NCBI GenBank assembly: GCA_014656495.1 | Contig: BNCN01000004.1 | Span: 310,001 to 374,000, forward strand | Origin: Comamonas sp. KCTC 72670 | GTDB taxonomy: Bacteria > Myxococcota > Myxococcia > Myxococcales > Myxococcaceae | Reading direction: 5' to 3' | DNA length: 64,000 nt | Shown: positions 16,850 to 24,892 of the stretch, one piece after another | Layout: every line of letters begins with the position of its first letter | How positions within the stretch are numbered: position 1 is the stretch's first letter | Position numbers and translations under genes: made by a program | The notes under the pieces: generated by a model | Database searches by the model: none | What the model was told of the DNA's origin: nothing | What the model saw: the letters and a program-made list of their open reading frames with translations, nothing else

Positions 16850-17746
16850 ATGTTGAGCCCCGAACGGATCCAGGCCCTGTGTGAGTCCTCGCGTCCCAAG
16901 CTGGAAGCCATGCGTGCGGCGTTGCGAGCCCACGGCAGCGCGCTGGTGGCCTTCTCTGGCGGAGTGGATTCGACCTTCGTGTTGAAGGTCGCCGTGGAGG
17001 AGTTGGGCGAGCGGGCGCTCGCGCTCACCGCGCTGTCCGCGTCCGTGGCCCCGGAGGAGGCGGACGAGGCGCGCGAGCTGGCGCGGAGGCTGGGGGCCCG
17101 GCACGTGGTGATGGGGAGCAATGAGCTCGCCAACCCGCAGTACGCGGCCAACCCGACGAACCGCTGCTACTTCTGCAAGACGGAGCTGTACGACATCTGC
17201 GAGGCGCAGCGGAAGACGCTGGACCTGGCGGTGGTGTTGGACGGCTTCAACGCGGACGACTTCAAGGACCACCGGCCGGGACACAAGGCGGCGCAGGAGC
17301 ACAAGGTGCTGTCCCCGTTGGCGCAGGCGGGGCTGACGAAGGAGGAGATCCGGGCGTGGAGTCAGTCGCTCGGCCTTCCGACCTGGGACAAGCCGCAGAT
17401 GGCGTGCCTGGCGTCGCGAATTCCGTACGGCACGGCGGTGACGCGGGACCGGCTGCTGCAGATCGCCGCCGCGGAGTCGGAGCTGCGCAAGCTGGGCTTC
17501 CGTCAGTTCCGGGTGCGGTACCACCAGGACGTGGCGCGGCTGGAGGTGGCGGCGGAGGAGTACGAGCGCTTCCTGGCCGCGGACGTGCGGCAGAAGATCA
17601 ACACCGCGTTCCTCGCGCTGGGGTTCAAGTTCGTGGCGCTGGACTTGGAGCCGTTCCGCTCGGGCCGGATGAACGACGCGGCGGGGATCGCGAAGCCCGG
17701 GGCCACGGCCAAGCCCGAGGGCTTCTCGCTGCCCGTGGTGAGCTGA
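16850..17746 (+). CDS. larE: ATP-dependent sacrificial sulfur transferase LarE
   Basis: The protein has 298 residues. PP-loop motif SGGVDS is at 36-41. The LarE-specific NRCYFCK block has Cys106 and Cys109, and MACLASRIPYGT holds Cys186. LarE adenylates and thiolates the pyridinium dicarboxylate precursor of the nickel-pincer nucleotide cofactor. Members with a CxxC pair plus the later Cys can instead use an iron-sulfur cluster as sulfur carrier, and the three cysteines here fit that class. No larB or larC is in the window. Its position after sulfur genes supports a sulfur-transfer role. Confidence 0.9.
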   Translation: MLSPERIQALCESSRPKLEAMRAALRAHGSALVAFSGGVDSTFVLKVAVEELGERALALTALSASVAPEEADEARELARRLGARHVVMGSNELANPQYAANPTNRCYFCKTELYDICEAQRKTLDLAVVLDGFNADDFKDHRPGHKAAQEHKVLSPLAQAGLTKEEIRAWSQSLGLPTWDKPQMACLASRIPYGTAVTRDRLLQIAAAESELRKLGFRQFRVRYHQDVARLEVAAEEYERFLAADVRQKINTAFLALGFKFVALDLEPFRSGRMNDAAGIAKPGATAKPEGFSLPVVS

Positions 17747-17764
17747 CGCGCGTGTTTGACGTGA

Positions 17765-17796
17765 GCGCATGAGGGCCTCGTGACGCCCTCATGCGC
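17765..17796. terminator. Perfect 12-bp hairpin between convergent genes
   Basis: GCGCATGAGGGC (17765-17776), loop CTCGTGAC, GCCCTCATGCGC (17785-17796). It lies between the larE stop and the stop of the convergent lipoprotein gene. No long T-run, but the stem is perfect. Likely bidirectional terminator. Confidence 0.65.
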
Positions 17797-17815
17797 CCTG
17801 AATGCAGGCCGAGGC

Positions 17816-18739
17816 CTACGGTACGCCGTTGCCTTCCGCAGTCCCTTCAATGAAGCCAGAGCTCGACGAGTGCAGGGAGAAGTAGCTCTCCGCGAATGTG
17901 AAGGGCTGGCGGACAGGGATTCTTTCGTGGTCGAGCCTCCCCCAGAACGGCGTGCCTCCGTAGACTGACAGCCCGTAAAGCGGGTTGTCGTCATTCCACA
18001 TGTTCAGGTTGGTGAAGAAGATCTCGTTCGAGTCGGTTCGTGCCAACTGGAACCTCGCGGTCCCACCGGTCAAGGTCGGGGCGACCCGCGCATGGAGTAC
18101 CTCCGAGTACGGACCGCCAAACTGGACGGTGACCCCCTCCGTTTCCACGGTGAGGCCGTCCCAATAGTCGCGTGAGAACGTCGCCGTCTCGAAGCTGATG
18201 GTGAAGGGCACCTGTTGGTCGAGGAGTGGGGAGAACTCACTGCCGGACGGGCCGGGAAAAAGGTACGTGAAGTCCAACGTCCCCGTGATCCACCCGCCTT
18301 CGTCCACCGTGATGCCCACAGTCGCAGTGCCTTCCGCCGGGACCTTGAAGAGGAAGCGCACGTCTTGGGTGGCCCGTGCCGTGATGGAGAATGCCATCGG
18401 GTTTGGCGAGATCAGCGTCGCGGCCACCACCGTGGCGGAGGTGGGCCCCAGTCGCTCGAGATGCCAGTCCCCCTCGAGCCGGATTGAATAGGTTCCGGCG
18501 AGCAGTGGCACCACCAGCGTGTCCGCTGACGTATCGGTGATGATGCGATCTTCCATCCCCGTGATGACGAAGGTTGCCCCCACGAGTCGATACTGCTCAC
18601 CGTTGGACGTGGTCGAGACCAGCGGAAGCTGGAGTACGCCCTCTGTCGCCCGGAGGGGGGCGTAGGGCCCCGTCGACGATTCCGAGCATGCGACAAAAAA
18701 GAAAGACAATGCAGTTGCGAGAAGGATTGACTTTTTCAT
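17816..18739 (-). CDS. Predicted lipoprotein, paralog of the upstream gene
   Basis: This 307-residue protein has a signal peptide and lipobox FVAC. About 30% of positions line up with the neighbouring 310-residue lipoprotein. Shared blocks include ATxxIPLxS, YTIRLEGDWxLER, SPNPxAFSIT, TQxVRFxFKVPxEGT and VQFGGP. I recognise no domain; the pattern suggests an all-beta, outer-membrane-anchored protein. It starts 20 bp after its paralog and is probably the second gene of a bicistronic unit. Confidence 0.8.
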   Translation of the reverse strand: MKKSILLATALSFFFVACSESSTGPYAPLRATEGVLQLPLVSTTSNGEQYRLVGATFVITGMEDRIITDTSADTLVVPLLAGTYSIRLEGDWHLERLGPTSATVVAATLISPNPMAFSITARATQDVRFLFKVPAEGTATVGITVDEGGWITGTLDFTYLFPGPSGSEFSPLLDQQVPFTISFETATFSRDYWDGLTVETEGVTVQFGGPYSEVLHARVAPTLTGGTARFQLARTDSNEIFFTNLNMWNDDNPLYGLSVYGGTPFWGRLDHERIPVRQPFTFAESYFSLHSSSSGFIEGTAEGNGVP

Positions 18740-18759
18740 GAGTGGTTCCGTGGGCTCGG

Positions 18760-19692
18760 TTAGAGGGCGGACCCTGTTCCGACCATGTATCCATAGACGG
18801 ACCCGCCCGCGAAGGGCGCCGACAGGTCGAAAAGCGCGTCGAACTCGAAGGGTTGCGGCGTCGGGAATCCCTCATCGTCAATCACGCCCCCGAAGGGGAT
18901 TCCCGTGGAGACATCGAGCGTGACGTATTCGCGTTCGGGATGGCTGTGAATCTGGAATGACGATGTTGCCACGGAGTTGGCGAACTGCCTCGTCAGCCCG
19001 AACTGAAACGGTACGTTGCTCAGCGCTGGGCCTATCCGGTCGTGCAGGATGGATGCATGAGGCCCTCCGAATTGGACGGAAGAGCTGTTGGCACTGATAT
19101 GGAGGAGTGACTGGCCTCCAACATCGGCGAAACGGTTGATCGTGGATGTGTCGTAGCTGATGAGGAACGGGACCTCTTGTCCCACCAGGGCTGCCAACGG
19201 GCCTCCGCCGCCACCGGTGAAGTACATGGTGCCGCGGAACCATCCGCCAGTGTCGGCCGAGAAGCCGATATTCACGGTTCCCTCACCCGGCACCTTGAAG
19301 ACGAAGCGGACGTGTTGTGTCTGTCTTCCGGTGATCGAGAAGGCGAGGGGGTTGGGCGATACCAGGACCGCGGGAATCTGCTCTGGAGCCGGGTCGATGC
19401 GCTCGAGTCGCCAGTCCCCCTCGAGGCGAATTGTGTAGGCACCAGCTGGGAGCGCCAGGGAGACTTCGTCGGCGGCCGTGTCGGCCTCGCTCAAAATGAC
19501 GAACCGGGGCCCCTCGATGATGAACACGGCTCCGGTGAGGCGATAGCGATCACCGTTCGAAGCCGTCGAAATCAGCGGAATCGTCGCGACACCTTCATTC
19601 GTGACGAGCTGCTCGGGCGGGTTGGTCGACACCTCCCCACACGCTGCACACAGCATGGCGATCAGGCATGCAGTTAAGTTGAATTTTTGCAC
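18760..19692 (-). CDS. Predicted lipoprotein, first of a tandem paralogous pair
   Basis: This 310-residue protein starts with GTG, preceded by GGGGGAG. A signal peptide leads to lipobox CAAC. The body is beta-rich, with a Gly-rich insert (TGGGGGGP) near residue 160 and the same motif series as the downstream paralog. A good promoter lies 24-52 bp upstream. Function unknown. The C-terminal halves of the two copies diverge more than the N-terminal halves. Confidence 0.8.
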   Translation of the reverse strand: MQKFNLTACLIAMLCAACGEVSTNPPEQLVTNEGVATIPLISTASNGDRYRLTGAVFIIEGPRFVILSEADTAADEVSLALPAGAYTIRLEGDWRLERIDPAPEQIPAVLVSPNPLAFSITGRQTQHVRFVFKVPGEGTVNIGFSADTGGWFRGTMYFTGGGGGPLAALVGQEVPFLISYDTSTINRFADVGGQSLLHISANSSSVQFGGPHASILHDRIGPALSNVPFQFGLTRQFANSVATSSFQIHSHPEREYVTLDVSTGIPFGGVIDDEGFPTPQPFEFDALFDLSAPFAGGSVYGYMVGTGSAL

Positions 19693-19715
19693 TGCTCCCC
19701 CTTGGGAATGAGCGG

Positions 19716-19744
19716 ACCCTAGGGATGCTGATTGGAGCTGTCAA
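19716..19744 (-). promoter_or_regulatory. Promoter candidate for the tandem lipoprotein genes
   Basis: On the minus strand TTGACA (19744-19739) is a perfect -35 box, followed after 17 bp by TAGGGT (19721-19716). The leader to the GTG at 19692 is short. The weak -10 box keeps this tentative. Confidence 0.45.
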
Positions 19745-19849
19745 ATGAGGGACAGATGGGTGAGGGGCGACTCGCCCAGTCGGAGCTTGCAGCGTGAATC
19801 CAGACGTGGTGCTTGCGAGGCCCGCTTGGGGCCGGCGCTCCCTTTCAGC

Positions 19850-20638
19850 TCATCGCCGGTCGCGCCGGATGACGGCGGGCGTCAATCCAGTGAGCTTGCG
19901 GAACACCGTGGTGAAGTGGCTCTGCGAGCTGAAGCCAACGGCGAGCGCGATGTCCCCTAGTGGCAGTGACGCATCACCCAACAGCTCGCGCGCTTTCTCC
20001 ACGCGTCGTTGCTGCACCCACGTATGCGGCGTCATTCCGGTGGACTGTCGGAATGCGCGGGTGAAATGAAAGACACTCAGGCCGGAGCGCCGGGCCAGCT
20101 CGCCCACGCGAATCGGCTCCGCGAGGTGCGCCTCCACGTAGAGCTGCACTCGGCGAAGCGCGGCGGGGGAGAGACCGCCTCGCTGACGTGCCGCCCGTGA
20201 CTTTCCCGGCGCCTGGAGCAGTCGCGCCACACGGGCCGCGTGGCGATCCTGAATCGCCCTGGCGGCCCGAAGGAAGCCCGCGATGATTCGCAGGTGCTCC
20301 TCCGGGAGGCCCGCCATGAGCTGGTGCCCGTCCGCCTGAAGGGGCCCCCAGAGGGTGTCGATCCACTCGCGTGCATGCGCGGTGAGTACCAGCCGATGGC
20401 CACCACTGGCTGCTTCTCGCTGGACGTAGCCCGCCAGCTCCAGCCTCGCCACGTCAGCGTCGCGCGTGACGGCGCTCAGCGGTGTAGGGCCCCCGAAGTG
20501 AAGCTGCGCCAGACACGCGAGGTCCGCGCGCCCCAGCGCCAGCACTTTTCCGACAGTGGTGTCGAACTCCGCGGAGGCATCCTGGAACTGGACGACATCC
20601 GAGCCAATCTGTTCGAGCAGGGTAGGCCGGAGGCTCAT
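19850..20638 (-). CDS. MarR-like / AraC hybrid transcriptional regulator
   Basis: The protein has 262 residues. Residues 1-140 resemble a MarR-type winged helix: ALGRADLACLAQLHFGGPTPLSAV, DADVARLELAGYVQRE and GHRLVLTAHAREWIDTLWGPL, split here at natural breaks. Residues 155-262 are a canonical AraC double helix-turn-helix with RVGELARRSGLSVFHFTRAF and SSQSHFTTVFRKLTGLTP. Fusions of the two DNA-binding families are uncommon; the MarR part may act as sensor or dimeriser. It is divergent from a small membrane protein gene that is a likely target. Confidence 0.85.
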   Translation of the reverse strand: MSLRPTLLEQIGSDVVQFQDASAEFDTTVGKVLALGRADLACLAQLHFGGPTPLSAVTRDADVARLELAGYVQREAASGGHRLVLTAHAREWIDTLWGPLQADGHQLMAGLPEEHLRIIAGFLRAARAIQDRHAARVARLLQAPGKSRAARQRGGLSPAALRRVQLYVEAHLAEPIRVGELARRSGLSVFHFTRAFRQSTGMTPHTWVQQRRVEKARELLGDASLPLGDIALAVGFSSQSHFTTVFRKLTGLTPAVIRRDRR

Positions 20639-20715
20639 CGCGAACTCCGCAGGAAGGCGAAAAACGGCGCAAGGGTACGAAAGACGCCCCTGTGCCCGGG
20701 GCGCATCCTGCCGTC

Positions 20716-21207
20716 ATGATCAACCTGAAGCCCTCGCTCGCGGCAATCGTCTTGTGGCTCTTCGTCATCGTCCTGGGCATCGCGTTCGGCGCGGGGATCT
20801 ACGAGCACCGCATCTTGTTGCCCCGGTGGCTCGACCCCGGGGGCGGACATTGGTACGCGGAGGCCGCGCGGCAGGACAACGTCGGCCTGCGTTTCTGGGC
20901 CTTCGTCAGCACGGGGCCGCTGACGTTGCTCACCCTGGCGAGCCTCTACTGTGCGTCGCAGGCCACGGGAGCGCTACGCATGTGGTGGCTCATGGCGGCG
21001 CTGGCGGCGTTGGGGGACCGGCTGCTGACTTTTTCGTACTTCATCCCGACGATGGTCGGACTGATGCAAGCGCCTGACGCCGCTGCGTCGGTGGAAACCG
21101 CGACCACCTGGGTTCGGCTGAACCACCTGCGCCACCTGCTCGTGGCGGGCGCCTGGTTCGCGGCGCTCCAGGCGCTGAGCTGGCTCCGTGTCAGGGGAGG
21201 TGGGTGA
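20716..21207 (+). CDS. Four-helix integral membrane protein, DUF1772-like
   Basis: This 163-residue protein has four hydrophobic segments at about 8-30, 58-82, 86-108 and 138-158. EHRILLPRW after the first helix and FSYFIPTMVGL and WVRLNHLRHLL later match the layout of DUF1772/anthrone-oxygenase-like membrane proteins. The start at 20716 is chosen because the upstream ATG at 20692 adds a hydrophilic extension. It is divergent from the MarR-AraC hybrid regulator, 77 bp away, and probably controlled by it. Confidence 0.7.
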   Translation: MINLKPSLAAIVLWLFVIVLGIAFGAGIYEHRILLPRWLDPGGGHWYAEAARQDNVGLRFWAFVSTGPLTLLTLASLYCASQATGALRMWWLMAALAALGDRLLTFSYFIPTMVGLMQAPDAAASVETATTWVRLNHLRHLLVAGAWFAALQALSWLRVRGGG

Positions 21208-21330
21208 TCCGCCACCGTCTCCCTGGCGCCGCCCGCGGCGATACGTCCCAGACAAACGTGCGCTGAATGGGCGGTCCGCCGACACGGTCTTCGCTGGGGG
21301 TGGGACCCTGTTAGAAGCGTCATCCGCGCC

Positions 21331-21903
21331 ATGGTCCACGACCGCTCCGCCACCGCCCCAAAGGGCCCCCGCCTGACACGCCGCATCCCTGGCCTGATCA
21401 GCACCTGCGCCGTGATCCTGCCTGGCGCGGCCAGCGCCGCCGAGTACGTGGACACGCCGTACGCGGACCGCCGGGCCTTCTCGCTGATCCTCGGACCCGG
21501 TGCCTCCTATACGGAGTCCATCGAACGCTCGGAGTCCGCCGTGGCGGGCGGGGACGGGCACCTGGATCTGGGGGCCAGCAGGACGGTGGGCTACGACGGG
21601 GACGAGGTCTTCGTGCTGATCCGCGGGAGCCTGCGCGGCCCGGAGCTCTCGGTGGCGGGGGGCTACCGGAGCTTCTTCGGGGATGGGGCGTGGCAGACCT
21701 TCTATGATCTGGGCCTGCTGATCAGGCCATTTTCTGGGCCGTGGGTGGGCCCTCGCATAGCGTTGGGCGCGCGACACACCTTCTCCGACCGGCTCGCGGT
21801 GTTCGGGGGGCTCGGGCTTTCGCTCGGGTTCGGCGCGGGCCTGCGCGGAGATGCCGAAGCCTTCACCGGGGTTCAGTGGATCTTCCCGGTCGGATCGAAG
21901 TGA
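21331..21903 (+). CDS. Secreted, outer-membrane-like protein of unknown function
   Basis: The protein has 190 residues. An extended n-region with Arg/Lys, a hydrophobic core and cleavage site AASA-AEYVDT make a signal peptide. The mature part alternates polar and hydrophobic residues, with repeated Gly-aromatic turns (VAGGYRSFFGDG, PRIALGARHTF, LGLSLGFGAG), as in small outer-membrane beta-barrels. No family is recognised. Confidence 0.7.
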   Translation: MVHDRSATAPKGPRLTRRIPGLISTCAVILPGAASAAEYVDTPYADRRAFSLILGPGASYTESIERSESAVAGGDGHLDLGASRTVGYDGDEVFVLIRGSLRGPELSVAGGYRSFFGDGAWQTFYDLGLLIRPFSGPWVGPRIALGARHTFSDRLAVFGGLGLSLGFGAGLRGDAEAFTGVQWIFPVGSK

Positions 21904-21962
21904 ATTTCTTGCGATCAGACCGACCTGTGAGAATGTGTGCGCATCTGTAGGAGGTCGCGCAC

Positions 21963-22127
21963 ATGGACATCAGCCCCCGCCTTACTTCTGTGGTCTTCCG
22001 GCTCAACCGCGAGAAGCTCGACGCCCTCAAGGATCTGTCGCGCTCCACCCGCATCCGCCAGAGCGAGTACCTCCGCGAGGCCATCTCCGATCTGCTCGCG
22101 AAGTACGAGGAGCGGCTCGTCGACTGA
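21963..22127 (+). CDS. Small ribbon-helix-helix (CopG/MetJ-fold) protein
   Basis: The protein has 54 residues. A strong Shine-Dalgarno AGGAGGT lies 8 nt upstream of the ATG. The beta-strand SVVFRLNREKL is followed by LDALKDLSRSTRIRQSEYLREAISDLL (shown in parts: LDALKDLSRS, RIRQSEYLREAI), the RHH layout of strand, helix, turn, helix. Such proteins bind DNA as dimers, as antitoxins or small repressors. No toxin gene follows; truA is convergent 28 bp away. Confidence 0.75.
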   Translation: MDISPRLTSVVFRLNREKLDALKDLSRSTRIRQSEYLREAISDLLAKYEERLVD

Positions 22128-22154
22128 CGACGGCCGACCGGGCCCCACCGCGCG

Positions 22155-23000
22155 TCACCCGAAGTGGAAGGGTGGCTCCAGCGGAAGCCCCGGGGGATGG
22201 AGACGCTCCCCGGCGGTGATGGGGTCCACACCAGGAGGGTAGCGAACCTCCCAGAGCACCAGGCCGTGCGCGGGCGCCTTGAAGCCCTCCAGGGCCAACC
22301 CCGTCTCCAATGCCGCGCGCCACGCCTCTTCAGGCAACAGCCCCGCGGCCACCTTCAACGCGCTCCCGATGAGGTACCGGACCTGGTAGCGCGCGAAGCC
22401 CTCACCACACAGCCGCGCCTCGTAGAGCCCACCGCCCAGCGCGTGCAGGGTGGCGGACTCCAGCGTGCGGGGCTTCCGAGGACTGGACTTCTCGTGGAAC
22501 GCGATGAAGTCCCGCGTCCCCTCGGCCGAGCGCAGCAGCTCCGCCAGCCGCTCCGGCGTCACCGGGGTGCCCTGGAGCAGCGGCTCCGCAGGGACATCCA
22601 GCACATAGGGCGCCCACGCGGGATCCGCGAGGCCGCCCAGGCGGAGCCGGTAGCGGTACTCCTTCCCGATCGCGCTCCACTGCGCATGGAAGGAGCCCGG
22701 CCGGCGCACCCCGCACAGCCCCAGCCCCGGGGGCAGCCGAGGAGGCAGCCGCTGCTCGAGCGACGGGGCGGAGTCGCCCGGCTCCAGCCGGACGCTCACC
22801 ACCTGCATGCGCGCGTGGACGCCCCGGTCCGTCCGTCCCGACGGCATCAAGGTCGCGGGGACCCCCACGGACTGGAGCGCCTCTTCCAAGGCGGACTGGA
22901 CGGTGGGGCCCTCCGGCTGCCGCTGGAAGCCCCGGAAGATTCCGCCGCGGTACCAGATCCACAGTGCGACAGGAATCCGCTTGGAAGTGGAGGGGAGCAC
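22155..23000 (-). CDS. truA: tRNA pseudouridine(38-40) synthase TruA
   Basis: The protein has 281 residues with a GTG start. Catalytic Asp58 is in GRTDRGVHA. RGFQRQPEGPTVQSALEEAL, split as RGFQRQP and TVQSALEEAL, FIAFHEKSS and RYQVRYLIGSAL are TruA blocks. It isomerises U38-U40 in the anticodon arm of many tRNAs. Length is normal for the family. Confidence 0.92.
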   Translation of the reverse strand: MLPSTSKRIPVALWIWYRGGIFRGFQRQPEGPTVQSALEEALQSVGVPATLMPSGRTDRGVHARMQVVSVRLEPGDSAPSLEQRLPPRLPPGLGLCGVRRPGSFHAQWSAIGKEYRYRLRLGGLADPAWAPYVLDVPAEPLLQGTPVTPERLAELLRSAEGTRDFIAFHEKSSPRKPRTLESATLHALGGGLYEARLCGEGFARYQVRYLIGSALKVAAGLLPEEAWRAALETGLALEGFKAPAHGLVLWEVRYPPGVDPITAGERLHPPGLPLEPPFHFG

Positions 23001-23044
23001 GCCGTTGCCTGAGTGTGGGGAAGCACGGGATACTCGCGCGCGGA

Positions 23045-23986
23045 ATGGTGGCCGGACAAGACCCTGCGGCGGACGTGGAAGGACATTGGCTCTACAAGCA
23101 CGGAGACCTGGTGCTGGGGCCCGTCAGTGGTGCCCTCATCGTGGAGAAGCTCACCACGGGTGAGCTGGCGCCCGAGACCTATGTGGCGCTCGCGGGTGAG
23201 CGCGACTTCCACAAGATGACGGAGGTGGATGCGTTCCGTGTCCACATCGCCCGGGCGGAGGCCGCCTCCCGCGTGGCCGCCGCCGTGGTCGTCGAGCGCG
23301 CCAAGTCAGCCAAGCGCCTGAAGATCCTGGGCGGCGCCGCCGTGGCGGGCGTGGTGGTGCTGGGCATCGTCGGGGTCCAGGTGGCGCGCAACGCCGCGGT
23401 CCACGGCTGGTTCGGTGGAGACGACCTCCCCCAAGACGACTTCGAGATGGGCGAAATCACCATCCGCGTGGCGCAGGCCCGCGCGGAGGACGAGGAGCTC
23501 TTCGAGTACCCGGGCACGGGCACGGGCGCGCGCCGTCCGGGGCAGGCCACGGCGGAGGCGGGCGCGAAGCCCGCCACGGGCAGCAACGCGCCGGGCAAGG
23601 TGGCCATGGCCTCCACCACCCGCGCGCCGGACCGGAAGCCGCCGCGTCCGGGTGGCAGCGTGAGCACCGAGCCGGACGGCATGGAGATGACGCAGCAGTT
23701 CGACCAGGACGCCATCAACCGGGTGGTGGCCAGCAACAAGTCGACGCTGTTCCGCTGCTTCAAGGAAGAGGCGGAGCGCAGCCCTGGCATCTACGCCAAG
23801 GTCCCCATGGAGTTCGTCATCGGGAACGACGGCCGGGTCAGCAAGCTGTGGGTGGACAACCACCAGTTCAAGAAGGGTCCACTCTACGAGTGCCTTCTGT
23901 CCGAAATGCAGAAGTGGCCGTTCCGCGCCTACGAGGGTGAGCGGGCCACCGTCGGCCTGTCGTTCACCATCGGCAAGCGGGGGTAG
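23045..23986 (+). CDS. GYF-like / AgmX-PglI C-terminal domain membrane protein
   Basis: This 313-residue protein starts at MVAGQDPAAD. Residues 10-70 (HWLYKHGDLVLGPVSGALI) look like a GYF_2-type domain. A transmembrane helix follows at about 97-120, then a low-complexity Ala/Gly/Pro/Thr linker. Residues 225-313 match the AgmX/PglI C-terminal region, with DAINRVVASNKSTLFRCF and KVPMEFVIGNDGRVSKLWV. That region is TonB-C-like and is found in myxobacterial gliding and envelope proteins. Likely a cytoplasmic-sensor, periplasm-spanning protein. Specific role unknown. Confidence 0.8.
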   Translation: MVAGQDPAADVEGHWLYKHGDLVLGPVSGALIVEKLTTGELAPETYVALAGERDFHKMTEVDAFRVHIARAEAASRVAAAVVVERAKSAKRLKILGGAAVAGVVVLGIVGVQVARNAAVHGWFGGDDLPQDDFEMGEITIRVAQARAEDEELFEYPGTGTGARRPGQATAEAGAKPATGSNAPGKVAMASTTRAPDRKPPRPGGSVSTEPDGMEMTQQFDQDAINRVVASNKSTLFRCFKEEAERSPGIYAKVPMEFVIGNDGRVSKLWVDNHQFKKGPLYECLLSEMQKWPFRAYEGERATVGLSFTIGKRG

Positions 23987-24013
23987 GGTCACTTTCTTGC
24001 CGGCACCCCGGGC

Positions 24014-24670
24014 ATGCCCGATACCGTGGGCATGTCCGCCGCATCTGTTGCCGAGACCGATATCGCCAAGAAGGCGCTGAGCGTTCCTCCGGGGACCTTC
24101 CGTCACACCGTGCTGACGGCCGCCATGCGCTTCAAGTCCACCTGGGCCGAGCTGGGGAAGCTGCTCGTCCAGGTCCGTGACGAAGCCAAGTTCGAGGAGT
24201 GGGGCTACCCCTCCTTCGAGTCGTATTGCCTCAAGGAACTGCACATCAAGAAGCAGACCGCCTTGAAGCTCACCCGCTCCTTCAGCTTCCTCACCAAGCA
24301 CGAGCCCGAAGAGGAGCTCTCCGCCCAGGAGTTCCCCCAGCGCGCGCCCGCCTTCGAGGTCATCGAAGTGCTGGCGGACGCCGAGGAGCGGGGCCAGCTC
24401 TCGCCCACGGAGTACAAGTCCCTGCGCGACAGCATCTGGAGCCCGGAGAAGAACCCGACCGAGCTGAAGAAGGAGTTCGCCGAGCGCTTCCCCCGTCCCC
24501 CGCCGGAGCCGCCGCCGGAGAGCGCCCAGGTGCGCAAGCTGGCGCAGATGGCCCGCAAGCTCGCCAGTGAGCTGTCGGGGAGCCGTCGGATTCCGAACGC
24601 AGTCGCCGAGCGGGCGGCCGCCCTGGCCGAAGACCTCGAGGACATCGCCTCGGGCGTGACGGACGCCTGA
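24014..24670 (+). CDS. Myxobacterial protein of unknown function with HTH-like segment
   Basis: The protein has 218 residues; a second start at 24032 (MSAASVAE) is equally possible. It is almost wholly helical. Residues about 50-95 (WGYPSFESYCLKELHIKKQ) resemble a helix-turn-helix motif seen in nucleoid or plasmid proteins. A Pro-rich linker (RPPPEPPPES) separates a C-terminal helix pair. No signal or membrane segment. Immediately upstream of clpX, but 222 bp away. Not recognised further. Confidence 0.7.
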   Translation: MPDTVGMSAASVAETDIAKKALSVPPGTFRHTVLTAAMRFKSTWAELGKLLVQVRDEAKFEEWGYPSFESYCLKELHIKKQTALKLTRSFSFLTKHEPEEELSAQEFPQRAPAFEVIEVLADAEERGQLSPTEYKSLRDSIWSPEKNPTELKKEFAERFPRPPPEPPPESAQVRKLAQMARKLASELSGSRRIPNAVAERAAALAEDLEDIASGVTDA

Positions 24671-24853
24671 GTCGCTGTTACTGAACGCTGACCCGGGGTC
24701 GGGGCTGTACGCTCGGCAACGGGCCTGTACCGCCGGGCTTCCTGCCCGAAGGGGAGGGCCCTATAGTGGTTCAGGGTCCCAGGTAGGTGGGCCTGACGGC
24801 TGTTCGAGACGTGGGCAGGCCGTGCGGGTAGGGGAGCGGTGGACGGCGTAGGA

Positions 24854-24873
24854 GGCTCCGGGTTTCCGGAGCC
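24854..24873 (+). promoter_or_regulatory. Stem-loop in the clpX leader
   Basis: GGCTCCGG, loop GTTT, CCGGAGCC is a perfect 8-bp stem ending 19 nt before the GTG start and just before the ribosome-binding site GGAGGCGG. A -10-like TATAGT about 120 nt upstream, with TTCCTG 17 bp before it, could be the promoter. A possible post-transcriptional control site. Confidence 0.35.
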
Positions 24874-24892
24874 GGCGAACTCGGAGGCGGCA

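Noticed and set aside
21963-22127. Antitoxin of a toxin-antitoxin pair
   Set aside because: The ribbon-helix-helix protein has no toxin-sized gene beside it; the next gene is truA on the other strand.
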